64,000 nt of DNA from an uncultured Armatimonadota bacterium (GTDB lineage Bacteria; Armatimonadota; Fimbriimonadia; Fimbriimonadales; Fimbriimonadaceae): NCBI GenBank assembly GCA_903927025.1, contig CAIYLG010000035.1, forward strand, positions 19,505 to 83,504, written 5' to 3'. A model generated the notes under the pieces. The model made no database searches. It was not told the origin of the DNA and worked only from the letters and a program-made list of their open reading frames with translations. Each line of letters opens with the position of its first letter. The first letter of the stretch is position 1. Below are positions 36,126-45,017 of this stretch, one piece after another. Made by a program: the position numbers and the translations under genes.

Positions 36126-37814
36126 ATGAAGTGCGATGTAGCGATTATTGGCGGCGGACCTGCTGGCGCCACGGTGGGGACGCTCCTCAAGAAGTTCAAC
36201 CCAGACCTTGATGTGGTCATCCTCGAGCGGGAGAAATTCCCTAGGGACCACGTAGGAGAGAGTCTGTTGCCCGCAGTGACTGGAGTGCTCGATGAAATGG
36301 GAGTTTGGGATGCGGTTGAGGCAGCAAACTTCCCGATCAAGCTTGGGGCCACTTATCGTTGGGGAAAGCACACCGACGACGACTTGTACTACTTCCACTT
36401 CCTTCCAGAAGGAAAGTTCACGCAGACCGAACGCCCCGGAAAGTACACCGGCCAGCGCAGACAGACGACGTTTCAAGTCGACCGCTCGGTGTACGACAAG
36501 CTTCTGCTGGATCATGCAAAGTCGATGGGATGCCGCGTTTACGAGCAGTCTCGGGTCACCCAAGTCTTAAGTGAAGGTGACCGAATCGAGGGCCTTCAAA
36601 CCTACCTTCATGGAAGCGACGAGATTGAGACGATCACGGCAACAACGTACGTGGACGCATCCGGCGGAGAAAGCATCGTGCGCAAAACGATGGGTGTTGA
36701 AGTAGAGTCGCCTACTCTCCTTCGGAATATCGCCATTTGGGATTACTGGCACAACACCGAGTGGGCAGAAAAGATTGGTGTGGGAGGCACGTATGTGTAC
36801 GTACTCAGCATCAACTATGGGTGGATCTGGTTCATCCCTCTCGGCCCAACTCGGACCTCGATTGGCTTCATCACTTCCGCCGAGTACTACCGAAAGTCTG
36901 GGAAGACCACCGAGGAACTGTACACCGAGGCGATCGCGACTCAGCCTCTGGTGCGTTCCCTCACCCAGAACGCAACACGGGAGAACCGACTCGAGGCGAC
37001 CAAGGACTGGAGCTTTGTGGCGGACCGCCTGTACGGTGATAACTGGTTCCTAGCAGGCGATGCCTGCGGCTTTGCAGACCCGATCCTGGCAGCCGGATTA
37101 ACCCTCGCCCAGATCGGCGCAAGGCGAGTTGCGTACTCCATTCTGGAGATCGAGAAAGGTGAAGTTGAGCCTGAGTGGGTGAAGTCTCAGTTCAACCGCA
37201 TCCAGCGACGAAATACGCTCAACCACATCCGGTTCGCTGACTATTGGTATTCCGCCAACGAGCAGTTCTCCGATCTCAAGGAGTACTGCTCCGAGATCGC
37301 CAAGGGCGCCGGGCTCAGCCTCGATGCGGACGCCGCGTTTCAGTGGCTGGGTACGGGTGGCTTTGCTGACGAGCTCAATGGACTTCCCTTCTCCGGCACG
37401 TACACCCTTACGGCCATCAAAGCGTTCACGAGCCGATTTGGAAACAAGGACACAAGCTGGTTTGTGTACGACAATAACCTGTTCGACCTCAACCTTGAGG
37501 GCGCGATCCAGGAAACGGTCGCCATTTACGAGGAGGGTCGCGTACGCCAGCTCCAGTGCCTCAAGAAGGGCGACCAGATTTGGCCGCTCAACGGCATCTA
37601 CCGGTGCATCTATCGCGCCTTCAAGAGCGGCGAGCGAGAGATTCAGCTTCTTGCCGAGCGATTCGTGTTCGAAATGCAGAAGGACCGCATGCCGATGTCC
37701 CAAGATTTAGCGCGGGTTTGCCTTGAGGCGCTTGAGGCGCTTGTTACCGAGGGATGGGTTTCGGCTTCCTACGATCCGTCGCTTCCCTTGCTGGATGTTG
37801 GGCGAGAAGGATAG
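36126..37814 (+). CDS. Flavin-dependent halogenase-like oxidoreductase, paralogue 2
   Basis: 562 residues. FAD motif GGGPAGATVGTLL, then LEREKFPRDHVGESLLPAVTG. PIKLGATYRWG keeps the lysine expected for phenol/pyrrole-type halogenases, YGWIWFIPLGPTRTS holds the WxWxIP signature, and LAGDACGFADPILAAGLTLAQIG is the second FAD block. All these match paralogues 1 and 3 in order and spacing. Because NADPH-driven monooxygenases lack WxWxIP, halogenase-type chemistry is the best guess, though prenyl reductase-like members exist. Forms a tandem with 37916-39610, with 101 bases between. No flavin reductase is seen in the window. Confidence 0.86.
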   Translation: MKCDVAIIGGGPAGATVGTLLKKFNPDLDVVILEREKFPRDHVGESLLPAVTGVLDEMGVWDAVEAANFPIKLGATYRWGKHTDDDLYYFHFLPEGKFTQTERPGKYTGQRRQTTFQVDRSVYDKLLLDHAKSMGCRVYEQSRVTQVLSEGDRIEGLQTYLHGSDEIETITATTYVDASGGESIVRKTMGVEVESPTLLRNIAIWDYWHNTEWAEKIGVGGTYVYVLSINYGWIWFIPLGPTRTSIGFITSAEYYRKSGKTTEELYTEAIATQPLVRSLTQNATRENRLEATKDWSFVADRLYGDNWFLAGDACGFADPILAAGLTLAQIGARRVAYSILEIEKGEVEPEWVKSQFNRIQRRNTLNHIRFADYWYSANEQFSDLKEYCSEIAKGAGLSLDADAAFQWLGTGGFADELNGLPFSGTYTLTAIKAFTSRFGNKDTSWFVYDNNLFDLNLEGAIQETVAIYEEGRVRQLQCLKKGDQIWPLNGIYRCIYRAFKSGEREIQLLAERFVFEMQKDRMPMSQDLARVCLEALEALVTEGWVSASYDPSLPLLDVGREG

Positions 37815-37915
37815 TCACGGAGTACCCGACTCGAGCAGTTTCTCAGGTCAGTAAAATTCCCTATAGCGCAACACTCTTGTAGCGTCTATACTCGCACCTA
37901 GGAAGGTTAAACACG

Positions 37916-39610
37916 ATGACGTGTGATGTTGCCATTATCGGCGGCGGCCCAGCTGGGGCAACCGTCGGAACACTGCTTAAAAAGTACAGTCCAAAGTTGG
38001 ACGTCCTAATCATAGAGAGAGCCCAGTTCCCCCGCGACCACGTGGGTGAGAGCTTGTTGCCAGCCGTGCCCCGGATTCTCCACGAGATGGGAGTTTGGGA
38101 TAAGGTCGAGGCCGCCAACTTCCCCATCAAATTAGGCGCCACTTATCGATGGGGGAAGCAATCCGATCAGGATCTCTACTACTTCCACTTTTTGCCGGGC
38201 GGCAAGTTCACGGAGACCCAGCGCCCCGGGCATTACTCAGGCGAGCGAGCGAGAACCACCTTTCAGGTCGACCGATCTATTTACGACAAGATCCTCCTCG
38301 ATCATGCGGAAGAGATGGGGTGTCGGGTTCACCAGCGATCCAAAGTTGTGGAAGTCAAGCGTATGGGCGACCGCATCGACGGTCTCACAGTTTGGTTTGA
38401 TGGAGAGTCCGAACCAGAGTCGGTTGAGGCACGCTATTACATCGACGCATCGGGCGGAGAAAGCATTGTCCGCAAAACTATGGGAGTCGAGATCGACAGC
38501 CCAACGCTGCTCCGGAACATCGCGATGTGGGATTACTGGCACAACGCAGAGTGGGCGGAAAAGGTCGGTGTCGATGGAACGTACGTTCGCATTCTGAGCT
38601 TAGGCTATGGCTGGCTGTGGTTCATTCCACTAGGCCCCACACGTACATCCATCGGATTTATCACCGCGGCGGACTACTACAAAAAGTCGGGCAAGTCCAC
38701 TGAAGAGCTCTATCTTGAGGCGATTGCAAACGAGCCGATCGTACGTGAGCTGACTCAAAACGCGACGCGCGAGGATCGCTTGGAAGCGACCAAGGATTGG
38801 AGCTTTGTCGCGGAACGGCTGTACGGTGAAAACTGGTTCCTCGCCGGCGACGCCGGAGGATTCGCAGACCCAATTCTCTCTGCGGGCCTTACGCTGGCTC
38901 AAGTCGGTGCGCGGAGAATCGCCTACACGATTCTGGAAACCGAGCGCGGCGAACTGGATCCTCATTGGACTCGTGATCAATTCGACACCATTCAGAGAGC
39001 CAATATCAGAAACCATATTCGGTTTGCGGACTACTGGTATTCGGCCAACCAACAGTTTACGGACCTCAAGGACTATTGCTCCGAGATCGCAAAGAGCTCT
39101 GGTCTCACCCTAGATGCGGACGCTGCATTCCAATGGCTCGGTACGGGGGGCTTTACCGATGACTTCACTGGGGTGCCTCATTCAGGAACGTACACCCTCA
39201 CGTCGATTAAAGCGTTCACGTCCCGATTCAGCGAAGACCCGGCGAAGTGGTACGTCTATGAGAACAATCTCTTCGAGTTGAATACGGACGGAGCCGATCC
39301 CGACACAGTGGCGATGTTCGATGAGGGGCGAATCTATCGAGTCGATTGCCTGAGACGCGATTCAAAGGTATGGGCAATGATCGGCGTCTATCACTGCATC
39401 TTCAAAGCCCTCTCGGCAGAGCGTGAGATTCTTCCGCTAACAGAGCGGTTCATCTTCGAAATGAAGAAACTGGGAATGCCCATTTCTCCCTTCATGACCA
39501 GGCTCTGTCTTGAGGCGCTGGAAGGACTGATCACGGAAGGATGGATCAAAGCCTCCTACGACTCATCGCTGCCCCTCTTAGATCGAGGGATAAAGCAACA
39601 AAGCGCGTGA
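37916..39610 (+). CDS. Flavin-dependent halogenase-like oxidoreductase, paralogue 3
   Basis: 564 residues, closely similar to paralogue 2 through its length. Blocks: GGGPAGATVGTLLKKY, RDHVGESLLPAV, PIKLGATYRWG, YGWLWFIPLGPTRTS (WxWxIP kept), LAGDAGGFADPILSAGLTLAQVG, and the shared GGFTDDF and TYTLTSIKAFTSRF. The close similarity to paralogue 2, versus a looser match to paralogue 1 at 9796, points to a local tandem duplication after an older split. An AAGG ribosome site precedes the ATG. A terminator follows 89 bases later. Confidence 0.86.
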   Translation: MTCDVAIIGGGPAGATVGTLLKKYSPKLDVLIIERAQFPRDHVGESLLPAVPRILHEMGVWDKVEAANFPIKLGATYRWGKQSDQDLYYFHFLPGGKFTETQRPGHYSGERARTTFQVDRSIYDKILLDHAEEMGCRVHQRSKVVEVKRMGDRIDGLTVWFDGESEPESVEARYYIDASGGESIVRKTMGVEIDSPTLLRNIAMWDYWHNAEWAEKVGVDGTYVRILSLGYGWLWFIPLGPTRTSIGFITAADYYKKSGKSTEELYLEAIANEPIVRELTQNATREDRLEATKDWSFVAERLYGENWFLAGDAGGFADPILSAGLTLAQVGARRIAYTILETERGELDPHWTRDQFDTIQRANIRNHIRFADYWYSANQQFTDLKDYCSEIAKSSGLTLDADAAFQWLGTGGFTDDFTGVPHSGTYTLTSIKAFTSRFSEDPAKWYVYENNLFELNTDGADPDTVAMFDEGRIYRVDCLRRDSKVWAMIGVYHCIFKALSAEREILPLTERFIFEMKKLGMPISPFMTRLCLEALEGLITEGWIKASYDSSLPLLDRGIKQQSA

Positions 39611-39698
39611 AGGGCCGAAATTTCGCGATTCGGTCTCAAATGGTCATACCAAACGCGAGCAGGAACACGTCTCTCTGGAACACAATAGCTTCTAAGCG

Positions 39699-39730
39699 AA
39701 AAATGCGGGGCCAAAAATCCCCGCATTTTT
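39699..39730 (+). terminator. Rho-independent terminator after halogenase pair
   Basis: Perfect 12-bp stem AAAAATGCGGGG / CCCCGCATTTTT, loop of 8, with the T run built into the stem end. Works in both directions by sequence. Confidence 0.9.
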
Positions 39731-39787
39731 CTGTGTAAAGGTGCGCCGCGCGGCGGTTGCACGGAAAGACTTTGTGGAGTGGTCGTT

Positions 39788-39816
39788 TTGACAGCTCAAG
39801 GTCGCTACAATACGTT
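39788..39816 (+). promoter_or_regulatory. Sigma-70-like promoter for sugar ABC operon
   Basis: TTGACA (39788-39793), a 17-base spacer, then TACGTT (39811-39816). About 175 bases upstream of the binding-protein start. The -35 is a perfect match; the -10 is fair. Confidence 0.45.
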
Positions 39817-39834
39817 GAATCTCGAACTGTCGTT

Positions 39835-39850
39835 AAGACCATGCGGTCTT
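39835..39850. promoter_or_regulatory. Operator-like palindrome in sugar ABC leader
   Basis: AAGACC-ATGC-GGTCTT, perfect 6-bp arms, just downstream of the proposed promoter. Placement suits a repressor site. It does not match the 34500 palindrome in sequence. Confidence 0.35.
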
Positions 39851-39990
39851 GCGGAAGCGGCAAGAGAAAGAGGTTTTGGGGAGATATGGGAAACCCTATC
39901 TCCATGGGCGCGCGGAAATCTCGCGCTCAGGTTTGTGATCGGTACCGATCTGCAAAAGCGGAATCGGCGGACAACAGGAGGAATCGAAGA

Positions 39991-41028
39991 ATGCGTTTCA
40001 AAGGAGCAGCGTTGCTGGCAGGTCTTGCCACGCTCGTCATGGCAGGTTGCGGCTCGGGAGGCGACACCGCCTCGAATTCGAGCAGTGCATCGGGCACTTC
40101 CGCCGGTGGTGGAACCGACTCGAGCAAGAAAGCGCTCACGATTGCCGTTATTCCAAAGGGTTCAACCCACGAGTACTGGAAGTCGGTGAAAGCGGGAGCA
40201 GATGCGGCTGGCAAAGAGCTAGGCGTGACGATCCAGTTCAAGGGTCCTCTCAAAGAGGACGATAAGGTCGACCAGATTAAGACGGTTGAAGACTTCACGA
40301 CCGCCAAGGTGGACGGAATCGTCCTCGCTCCACTTGATGACCAGGCTCTTGTGAAGCCGGTCCATGAGGCAGTCGGCCAGACAATTCCGGTTGTCATCAT
40401 CGACTCCGCTCTCAAGTCAACTGAGTTCGTCAGCTTCGTTTCCACGGACAACGAAAAGGGTGGCGCGATGGCAGGCGAAGAGATGGTGAAGGAACTTGGC
40501 GACAAGGGCAGCATCATCGTTCTTCGGTACCAAAAGGGATCAGCCAGCACGGATGAGCGAGAAAAGGGATTCTTGGACGTCATTGCCAAGCACCCTGGAA
40601 TCAAGGTACTGAGCTCAAACGAAGAGGCAGGATCTACCGTGGACTCCGCTCAGAAGAAGTCTGAGAGCCTCCTCGGGGCGTTCAAGAACCCAGACGGTTC
40701 CCTCCAGGCTCAGGGCATCTACTGCCCCAACGAGTCCAGCACCTTCGGAATGCTCCGCGTGCTTGAGGAGAACAAGTGGGCTGGCAAAGTCAAGTTCGTT
40801 GGCTTCGACTCCTCACCCAAGCTCATCGAGGGTCTGACCGCTGGCGAGATCAATGCGCTGGTCGTTCAGGACCCATATAACATGGGCTACCAGAGCGTGA
40901 AGACGGTCGTCGCCGCCATCAACAAGAAGACGGTTGAAAAGCGGATCGATACCGGTGCAACTCTCGTCACCAAAGCGAACATGGGCGAGGAAAAGATCGC
41001 CAAGCTCATCAATCCGCCGAAGGAGTAA
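39991..41028 (+). CDS. Sugar ABC transporter substrate-binding lipoprotein (RbsB-like)
   Basis: 345 residues from the ATG at 39991, preceded by AGGAGG at a good distance. The signal peptide ends in the lipobox VMAGC, followed by a Ser/Gly-rich linker. The mature part has the periplasmic binding protein family 4 pattern: AVIPKGSTHEYWKSVKAGADAAGKELG, VDGIVLAPLDD, FVSTDNEKGG, VKFVGFDSSPKLIEGL and VVQDPYNMGYQS. It should bind a monosaccharide such as ribose, xylose or allose outside the inner membrane and hand it to the two proteins encoded next. A hairpin lies between it and the ATPase gene, which would give more binding protein than transporter. Confidence 0.94.
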   Translation: MRFKGAALLAGLATLVMAGCGSGGDTASNSSSASGTSAGGGTDSSKKALTIAVIPKGSTHEYWKSVKAGADAAGKELGVTIQFKGPLKEDDKVDQIKTVEDFTTAKVDGIVLAPLDDQALVKPVHEAVGQTIPVVIIDSALKSTEFVSFVSTDNEKGGAMAGEEMVKELGDKGSIIVLRYQKGSASTDEREKGFLDVIAKHPGIKVLSSNEEAGSTVDSAQKKSESLLGAFKNPDGSLQAQGIYCPNESSTFGMLRVLEENKWAGKVKFVGFDSSPKLIEGLTAGEINALVVQDPYNMGYQSVKTVVAAINKKTVEKRIDTGATLVTKANMGEEKIAKLINPPKE

Positions 41029-41045
41029 ATCTCCTTCATTCCAAG

Positions 41046-41084
41046 ACGCCGCTCGGGAATCCACGTGATCTCCAGCGGCGTTTT
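41046..41084 (+). terminator. Hairpin with T run after binding-protein gene
   Basis: 8-bp stem ACGCCGCT / AGCGGCGT with 20-base loop, ending in TTTT. Probably a partial terminator or mRNA stabiliser that sets the ratio of binding protein to transporter. Confidence 0.65.
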
Positions 41085-41137
41085 CACCAAGGCTTCTCCG
41101 CTTCCCGCACTGATGCGCCACCCCTTTTAACCTTCGT

Positions 41138-42604
41138 ATGTCCTCGTTCCTTTCCATGTCCGGAATCTGCAAAGAGTTTGGTGCCACCAAAGCGCTCGAC
41201 AAAGTTGATCTTCATGTCGAGAAGGGTGAGGTCCATGCACTTGTGGGCGAAAACGGCTCTGGAAAGAGCACGCTCATGCGTATCCTCTCCGGCGCCGAAT
41301 TCTCTGATTCCGGTCAGATCACGCTTGGTGGAGAGCCCTATGCTCCCAAAAACCCGATTCAGGGCCGCCGCGCCGGAATCGCCATGATTTATCAGGAGCT
41401 TTCGCTCTGCCCAGATCTGTCAACCGCTGAAAACATCATGCTGGGTCTAGAGGTTCAGAACCTAGGGATCATTGACCGCAAGACCACGCGGAAGATCACC
41501 CAAGACGCCCTCCACTTGCTCGGCATCGATGATGTCAATGTCGATGCCCCCGTCAAATCTCTGCCCATCGCGATGCGGCAGCTCATCGAAATCGCCCGTG
41601 CCGTCGCCCTAGACTCTCGAGTGGTTGTGCTCGACGAGCCGACGAGCAGCTTAACTCAAGCCGACACCGAGCGCCTGTTCAACGTCGTCGAGATCCTCAA
41701 GAACAAAGGCACGTCCGTCATCTACATTTCTCACTTCCTGGATGAGATCAAGCGGATCTGCGATCGGATGACAGTGTTGCGAGACGGTGTCAACGTTGGC
41801 GTGAAGAGGGTTGACGAAGTAGACGCAGACGGTATCGTCGCCATGATGGTCGGTCGTCGAATCGACACCATCTATCCTCGCTCCCCACGTAAGCAGGGCG
41901 AAGTGCTTTTGGATATCAGTTCCCTTCACGGACGAACGAAACCCGAAGATGCGAGCTTTACGCTTCACAAAGGCGAGGTCCTAGGAATCGCCGGGCTCAA
42001 CGGCTCCGGCCGCACCGAGCTTCTGAGATGTATTTTCGGCCTGGACGCGGTGAAGAGCGGACGAATTCGCGTCGGGCACATTGAGGGCAAGGCTCGCCCT
42101 GCTGAGCGGTGGAAAGAAGGTGTGGGAATGCTCAGCGAAGATCGAAAGCTGGAAGGGCTGGCCCTGCGGATGTCAATCGCAGACAACATGACGATTACCA
42201 AACTTCCCGCGATCGTTTCGAACGCCAAGCAAGAAGAGGAAGCGGCAGGTTGGATCACCAAGATGAAGGTGAAGTGTCAGGGCCCTAAACAGGCCATCGG
42301 GGAACTCTCAGGCGGAAACCAGCAGAAGGTCGCGATCGCAAGGCTGCTGTATCACGGCGTTGATGTGATGCTTCTAGATGAGCCGACCCGAGGAATTGAT
42401 GTTGGAAGCAAGGAGCAGATATACGCGTTGATTGATGAACTGGCCCTAGAGGGCATGGCAGTATTGATGGTCAGCAGCTACCTTCCGGAGCTGCTTGGAA
42501 CTTGTGACCGCATCGCAGTGATGCACAAAGGAAAACTGGGCCGCGCAGTTCCGGTTGAGGAAACCAATGCAGAGGCAATTATTCGTGAGGCGGCAGGCGC
42601 GTGA
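41138..42604 (+). CDS. Sugar ABC transporter ATP-binding protein (RbsA-like, tandem NBD)
   Basis: 488 residues with two nucleotide-binding domains. NBD1: Walker A GENGSGKST, MIYQELSL, Walker B VVVLDEPTSSL, and IYISHFLDEI. NBD2: GLNGSGRTELLR, EDRKLEGL, signature LSGGNQQK, Walker B VMLLDEPTRGIDVGSK. Both catalytic Glu residues are intact. NBD1 lacks a classic LSGGQ, as is usual for this RbsA/XylG/MglA class (LPIAMRQLIEIAR). It powers sugar import with the permease whose start overlaps its stop. Confidence 0.95.
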   Translation: MSSFLSMSGICKEFGATKALDKVDLHVEKGEVHALVGENGSGKSTLMRILSGAEFSDSGQITLGGEPYAPKNPIQGRRAGIAMIYQELSLCPDLSTAENIMLGLEVQNLGIIDRKTTRKITQDALHLLGIDDVNVDAPVKSLPIAMRQLIEIARAVALDSRVVVLDEPTSSLTQADTERLFNVVEILKNKGTSVIYISHFLDEIKRICDRMTVLRDGVNVGVKRVDEVDADGIVAMMVGRRIDTIYPRSPRKQGEVLLDISSLHGRTKPEDASFTLHKGEVLGIAGLNGSGRTELLRCIFGLDAVKSGRIRVGHIEGKARPAERWKEGVGMLSEDRKLEGLALRMSIADNMTITKLPAIVSNAKQEEEAAGWITKMKVKCQGPKQAIGELSGGNQQKVAIARLLYHGVDVMLLDEPTRGIDVGSKEQIYALIDELALEGMAVLMVSSYLPELLGTCDRIAVMHKGKLGRAVPVEETNAEAIIREAAGA

Positions 42605-43605
42605 TCAAGCAGCTTAAAAATTCTTCTATTTTCAACCTCGCTGGGCTGGTTATCGCCTGGTTTATTATCTTCGGCTTCTTTGCTTGGAAAGGGCCGCCCA
42701 CCTTCCACAGCCTGGACAATCTTGAGACGATGGCCCGCCAGGGAACCATTGTTTCCATTGCCACGCTGGGAATGACCTGCATCATTATTTGCGGTGGAAT
42801 CGACCTTTCCGTAGGCTCAGTTGTCGCATTTGTCGGTGTCGTAATCGCCGCTTTGCTGGTGTCAGGCAAATCCCCATGGATCGCCCTGCTCGGCGGAGTT
42901 GCCGCCGGAGGGGTCTGCGGACTGTTCAATGGCATCCTCATCACCCGAGTGAAGGTCGTTCCGTTTATCGTTACCCTTGGCACCATGCTCATCGTTCGCG
43001 GCGGTGCAAAGTGGGTTGCAAACGACAAGTCGATCAACCCGTTGCCGAACTGGCTGGACGACATCATTTCGCGTCCTCCGAAGGTAGAAGGCAAGCCAGC
43101 CGGTGGTTTTGTCGGCGCAGTCTTTTCTGGAGTGACTCACCTCTTCCCAGTCGGCGTTTGGCTTTTGCTGTTCCTGGCGCTGATGGTCTCTCTGATGCTG
43201 AAGCGCACGCGCTTCGGACGCCATATTGTGGCGGTAGGCTCCAACGAGCAGGCAGCTCGGCTGTGCGGCGTACCGGTTGAGCGTGTAAAGGTCCTCGTCT
43301 ATATGTTGGGGGGAATGTTCTTTGGTCTCAGCGGGCTGATGACGTTCTCTCGACTGACGCTCGCCGACCCAACCGTGGCTCAGGGCCTGGAACTTGACGT
43401 GATTGCCGCCGTCGTCATCGGTGGCGCGAGCCTCAACGGTGGACAGGGTTCCGTCCTGGGCTCCCTACTCGGCGCCTGGATCATGACAACTATCAGCACT
43501 GGTTGTTCGATGATGGGCTGGAGCACCTTTGTGGAGCAGATCGTCACAGGCGCGATCATCATCATCTCGGTGGCGATTGACCGGATGCGGGTCCGAAAGG
43601 ACTAA
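42601..43605 (+). CDS. Sugar ABC transporter permease (RbsC-like)
   Basis: 334 residues with eight or more hydrophobic helices. The family block IIICGGIDLSVGSVVAF, TLGTMLIVRGG, RFGRHIVAVGSNEQAARLCGVPVERVK and IGGASLNGGQGSVLGSLLGA is characteristic of BPD_transp_2 (RbsC/XylH). The GTG at 42601 overlaps the ATPase stop by GTGA. It forms the inner-membrane channel for the sugar delivered by the binding protein at 39991. It ends two bases before the end of the convergent degenerate ATPase gene. Confidence 0.95.
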   Translation: MIKQLKNSSIFNLAGLVIAWFIIFGFFAWKGPPTFHSLDNLETMARQGTIVSIATLGMTCIIICGGIDLSVGSVVAFVGVVIAALLVSGKSPWIALLGGVAAGGVCGLFNGILITRVKVVPFIVTLGTMLIVRGGAKWVANDKSINPLPNWLDDIISRPPKVEGKPAGGFVGAVFSGVTHLFPVGVWLLLFLALMVSLMLKRTRFGRHIVAVGSNEQAARLCGVPVERVKVLVYMLGGMFFGLSGLMTFSRLTLADPTVAQGLELDVIAAVVIGGASLNGGQGSVLGSLLGAWIMTTISTGCSMMGWSTFVEQIVTGAIIIISVAIDRMRVRKD

Positions 43606-43607
43606 CC

Positions 43608-45002
43608 CTACCGGGGATTTTTCAGGAGCGTGCGAATTTTGTCGAGATCAAAATCCGCACGCTCCAATGTCCGCACCAGTCTGCCGTTGGACATGATCCC
43701 AATGCGGTCGCAGATCTTGAGCAACTCTTCCAATTCGGTTGAAGCGATCACCACCGCCGAGCCCGTTTCGGCGAGGTCCTGAAACATTTCGATTGCCTCG
43801 TATCGGCACGTTACATTCAGCCCATGGAACGGGCGATCGAACAGAAGCGCGACACATCCAGCATCGATGCACTTTGCCACGGATGAGCGAAGCGGATGGG
43901 ATGCATTCAGTGCACGCAAAAGTTGCCGCGAACCGACCGAAAGATAGGTTAGATTCAATACTTCACTTTGAAACGGATCGGGGATAAATCCGAGACCACT
44001 TATCAAAGACTGCTCTACCGTCGCCGTTCGCGAAGGGGTGCCTGCACCCCGAAGAAAGACGGCTCCCTCTGTTCTGGGCTCGGCTCCTGCTATTGCCCGG
44101 AGGAACTCGGATTGGCCGGCTCCAGAAAGACCGACTAGGCCAAAAATTTCAGAGCGCTTAACCTTCAGGCTGCCGCCCAGCAGATGGGGATCTACGGAGA
44201 CAGCCTCAATTCTGAGAATCATCTCGGGCCCGATGATTCTGCGCCTGCGAGGGGGAACATTGGAGTTGTCGCGACCCACCATCTCTCCCGCCAGCTGCGG
44301 GACGAAGATGTCTTCATGGAAGTGGGTCGCCAGCAGACGGCCATCTCGCATCACCGAAATTTGGTCTCCTACTTCCAGAGCTTCTTGAGCAGAATCGCAA
44401 AGATACAGCACTCCCGTCTCCGCGTACTGAAGCTGAGCAAGTCGATCATAAAGCACCTTCGCCTCCACCTCCGTCATAGAGGATGCCGGGTCATCTAGGA
44501 TAAGGAGGGATGCTGACTTTTGAAGGCAACAGGCAAGCTGAAGCAACTTCTGTTGGCCAGGGGTAAGGGTAGCGACGTGAGCATTTGGGTCCACGGCACC
44601 TAAGCCAAACATCGAAAGGTGCGCTTTGGCCGAGGCAAGGTGTGCTTTGGTATCCACGAAACCGAACCGGCGAGGGACCGGGCCAAGATCAAGAACGTCA
44701 AGCACCGCAAAGCGAGGATTGAGATCAACCTCTTGTTTGACAATTCGGATTCCCGCCTTTTGTGCGTCCGCTTCGCTGTGGATCGCCTTGAGCTGGCCTT
44801 GGACGTGGATCGTCCCCGTCGGGGAGCTGAGGATCCCGGCGAGGATTTTCGCGAGGACAGATTTTCCGGCTCCGCTCAAACCTACCAAGGCATGAATCTC
44901 CCCAGGGCTGATCGTCAAATCAGTGGGTTGGAGGATTACCCGCCCGGATGGTGTTGCAAAGCTGAGTCCTTTCGCAATCAGGGCGGGAAACAGGTGAGGC
45001 AT
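43608..45002 (-). CDS. Degenerate RbsA-like ABC ATPase, orphan
   Basis: 464 residues with the same two-NBD plan as RbsA. NBD1 keeps Walker A GLSGAGKS (41-48) but Walker B reads LLILDDPASS with Asp for the catalytic Glu, and the signature is LTPGQQ. NBD2 has GLSGAGQSEFLR, lacks any LSGGQ-like signature, and Walker B reads VALLFDRPFHGLN with Arg in place of Glu. ATP hydrolysis is thus probably poor or absent. No binding protein or permease gene accompanies it; it faces the intact transporter tail to tail. It is a full-length open frame, so selection seems to keep it. It may act as a regulator or inactive partner. Confidence 0.85.
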   Translation of the reverse strand: MPHLFPALIAKGLSFATPSGRVILQPTDLTISPGEIHALVGLSGAGKSVLAKILAGILSSPTGTIHVQGQLKAIHSEADAQKAGIRIVKQEVDLNPRFAVLDVLDLGPVPRRFGFVDTKAHLASAKAHLSMFGLGAVDPNAHVATLTPGQQKLLQLACCLQKSASLLILDDPASSMTEVEAKVLYDRLAQLQYAETGVLYLCDSAQEALEVGDQISVMRDGRLLATHFHEDIFVPQLAGEMVGRDNSNVPPRRRRIIGPEMILRIEAVSVDPHLLGGSLKVKRSEIFGLVGLSGAGQSEFLRAIAGAEPRTEGAVFLRGAGTPSRTATVEQSLISGLGFIPDPFQSEVLNLTYLSVGSRQLLRALNASHPLRSSVAKCIDAGCVALLFDRPFHGLNVTCRYEAIEMFQDLAETGSAVVIASTELEELLKICDRIGIMSNGRLVRTLERADFDLDKIRTLLKNPR

Positions 45003-45017
45003 AACGGAGTCTCTGGA

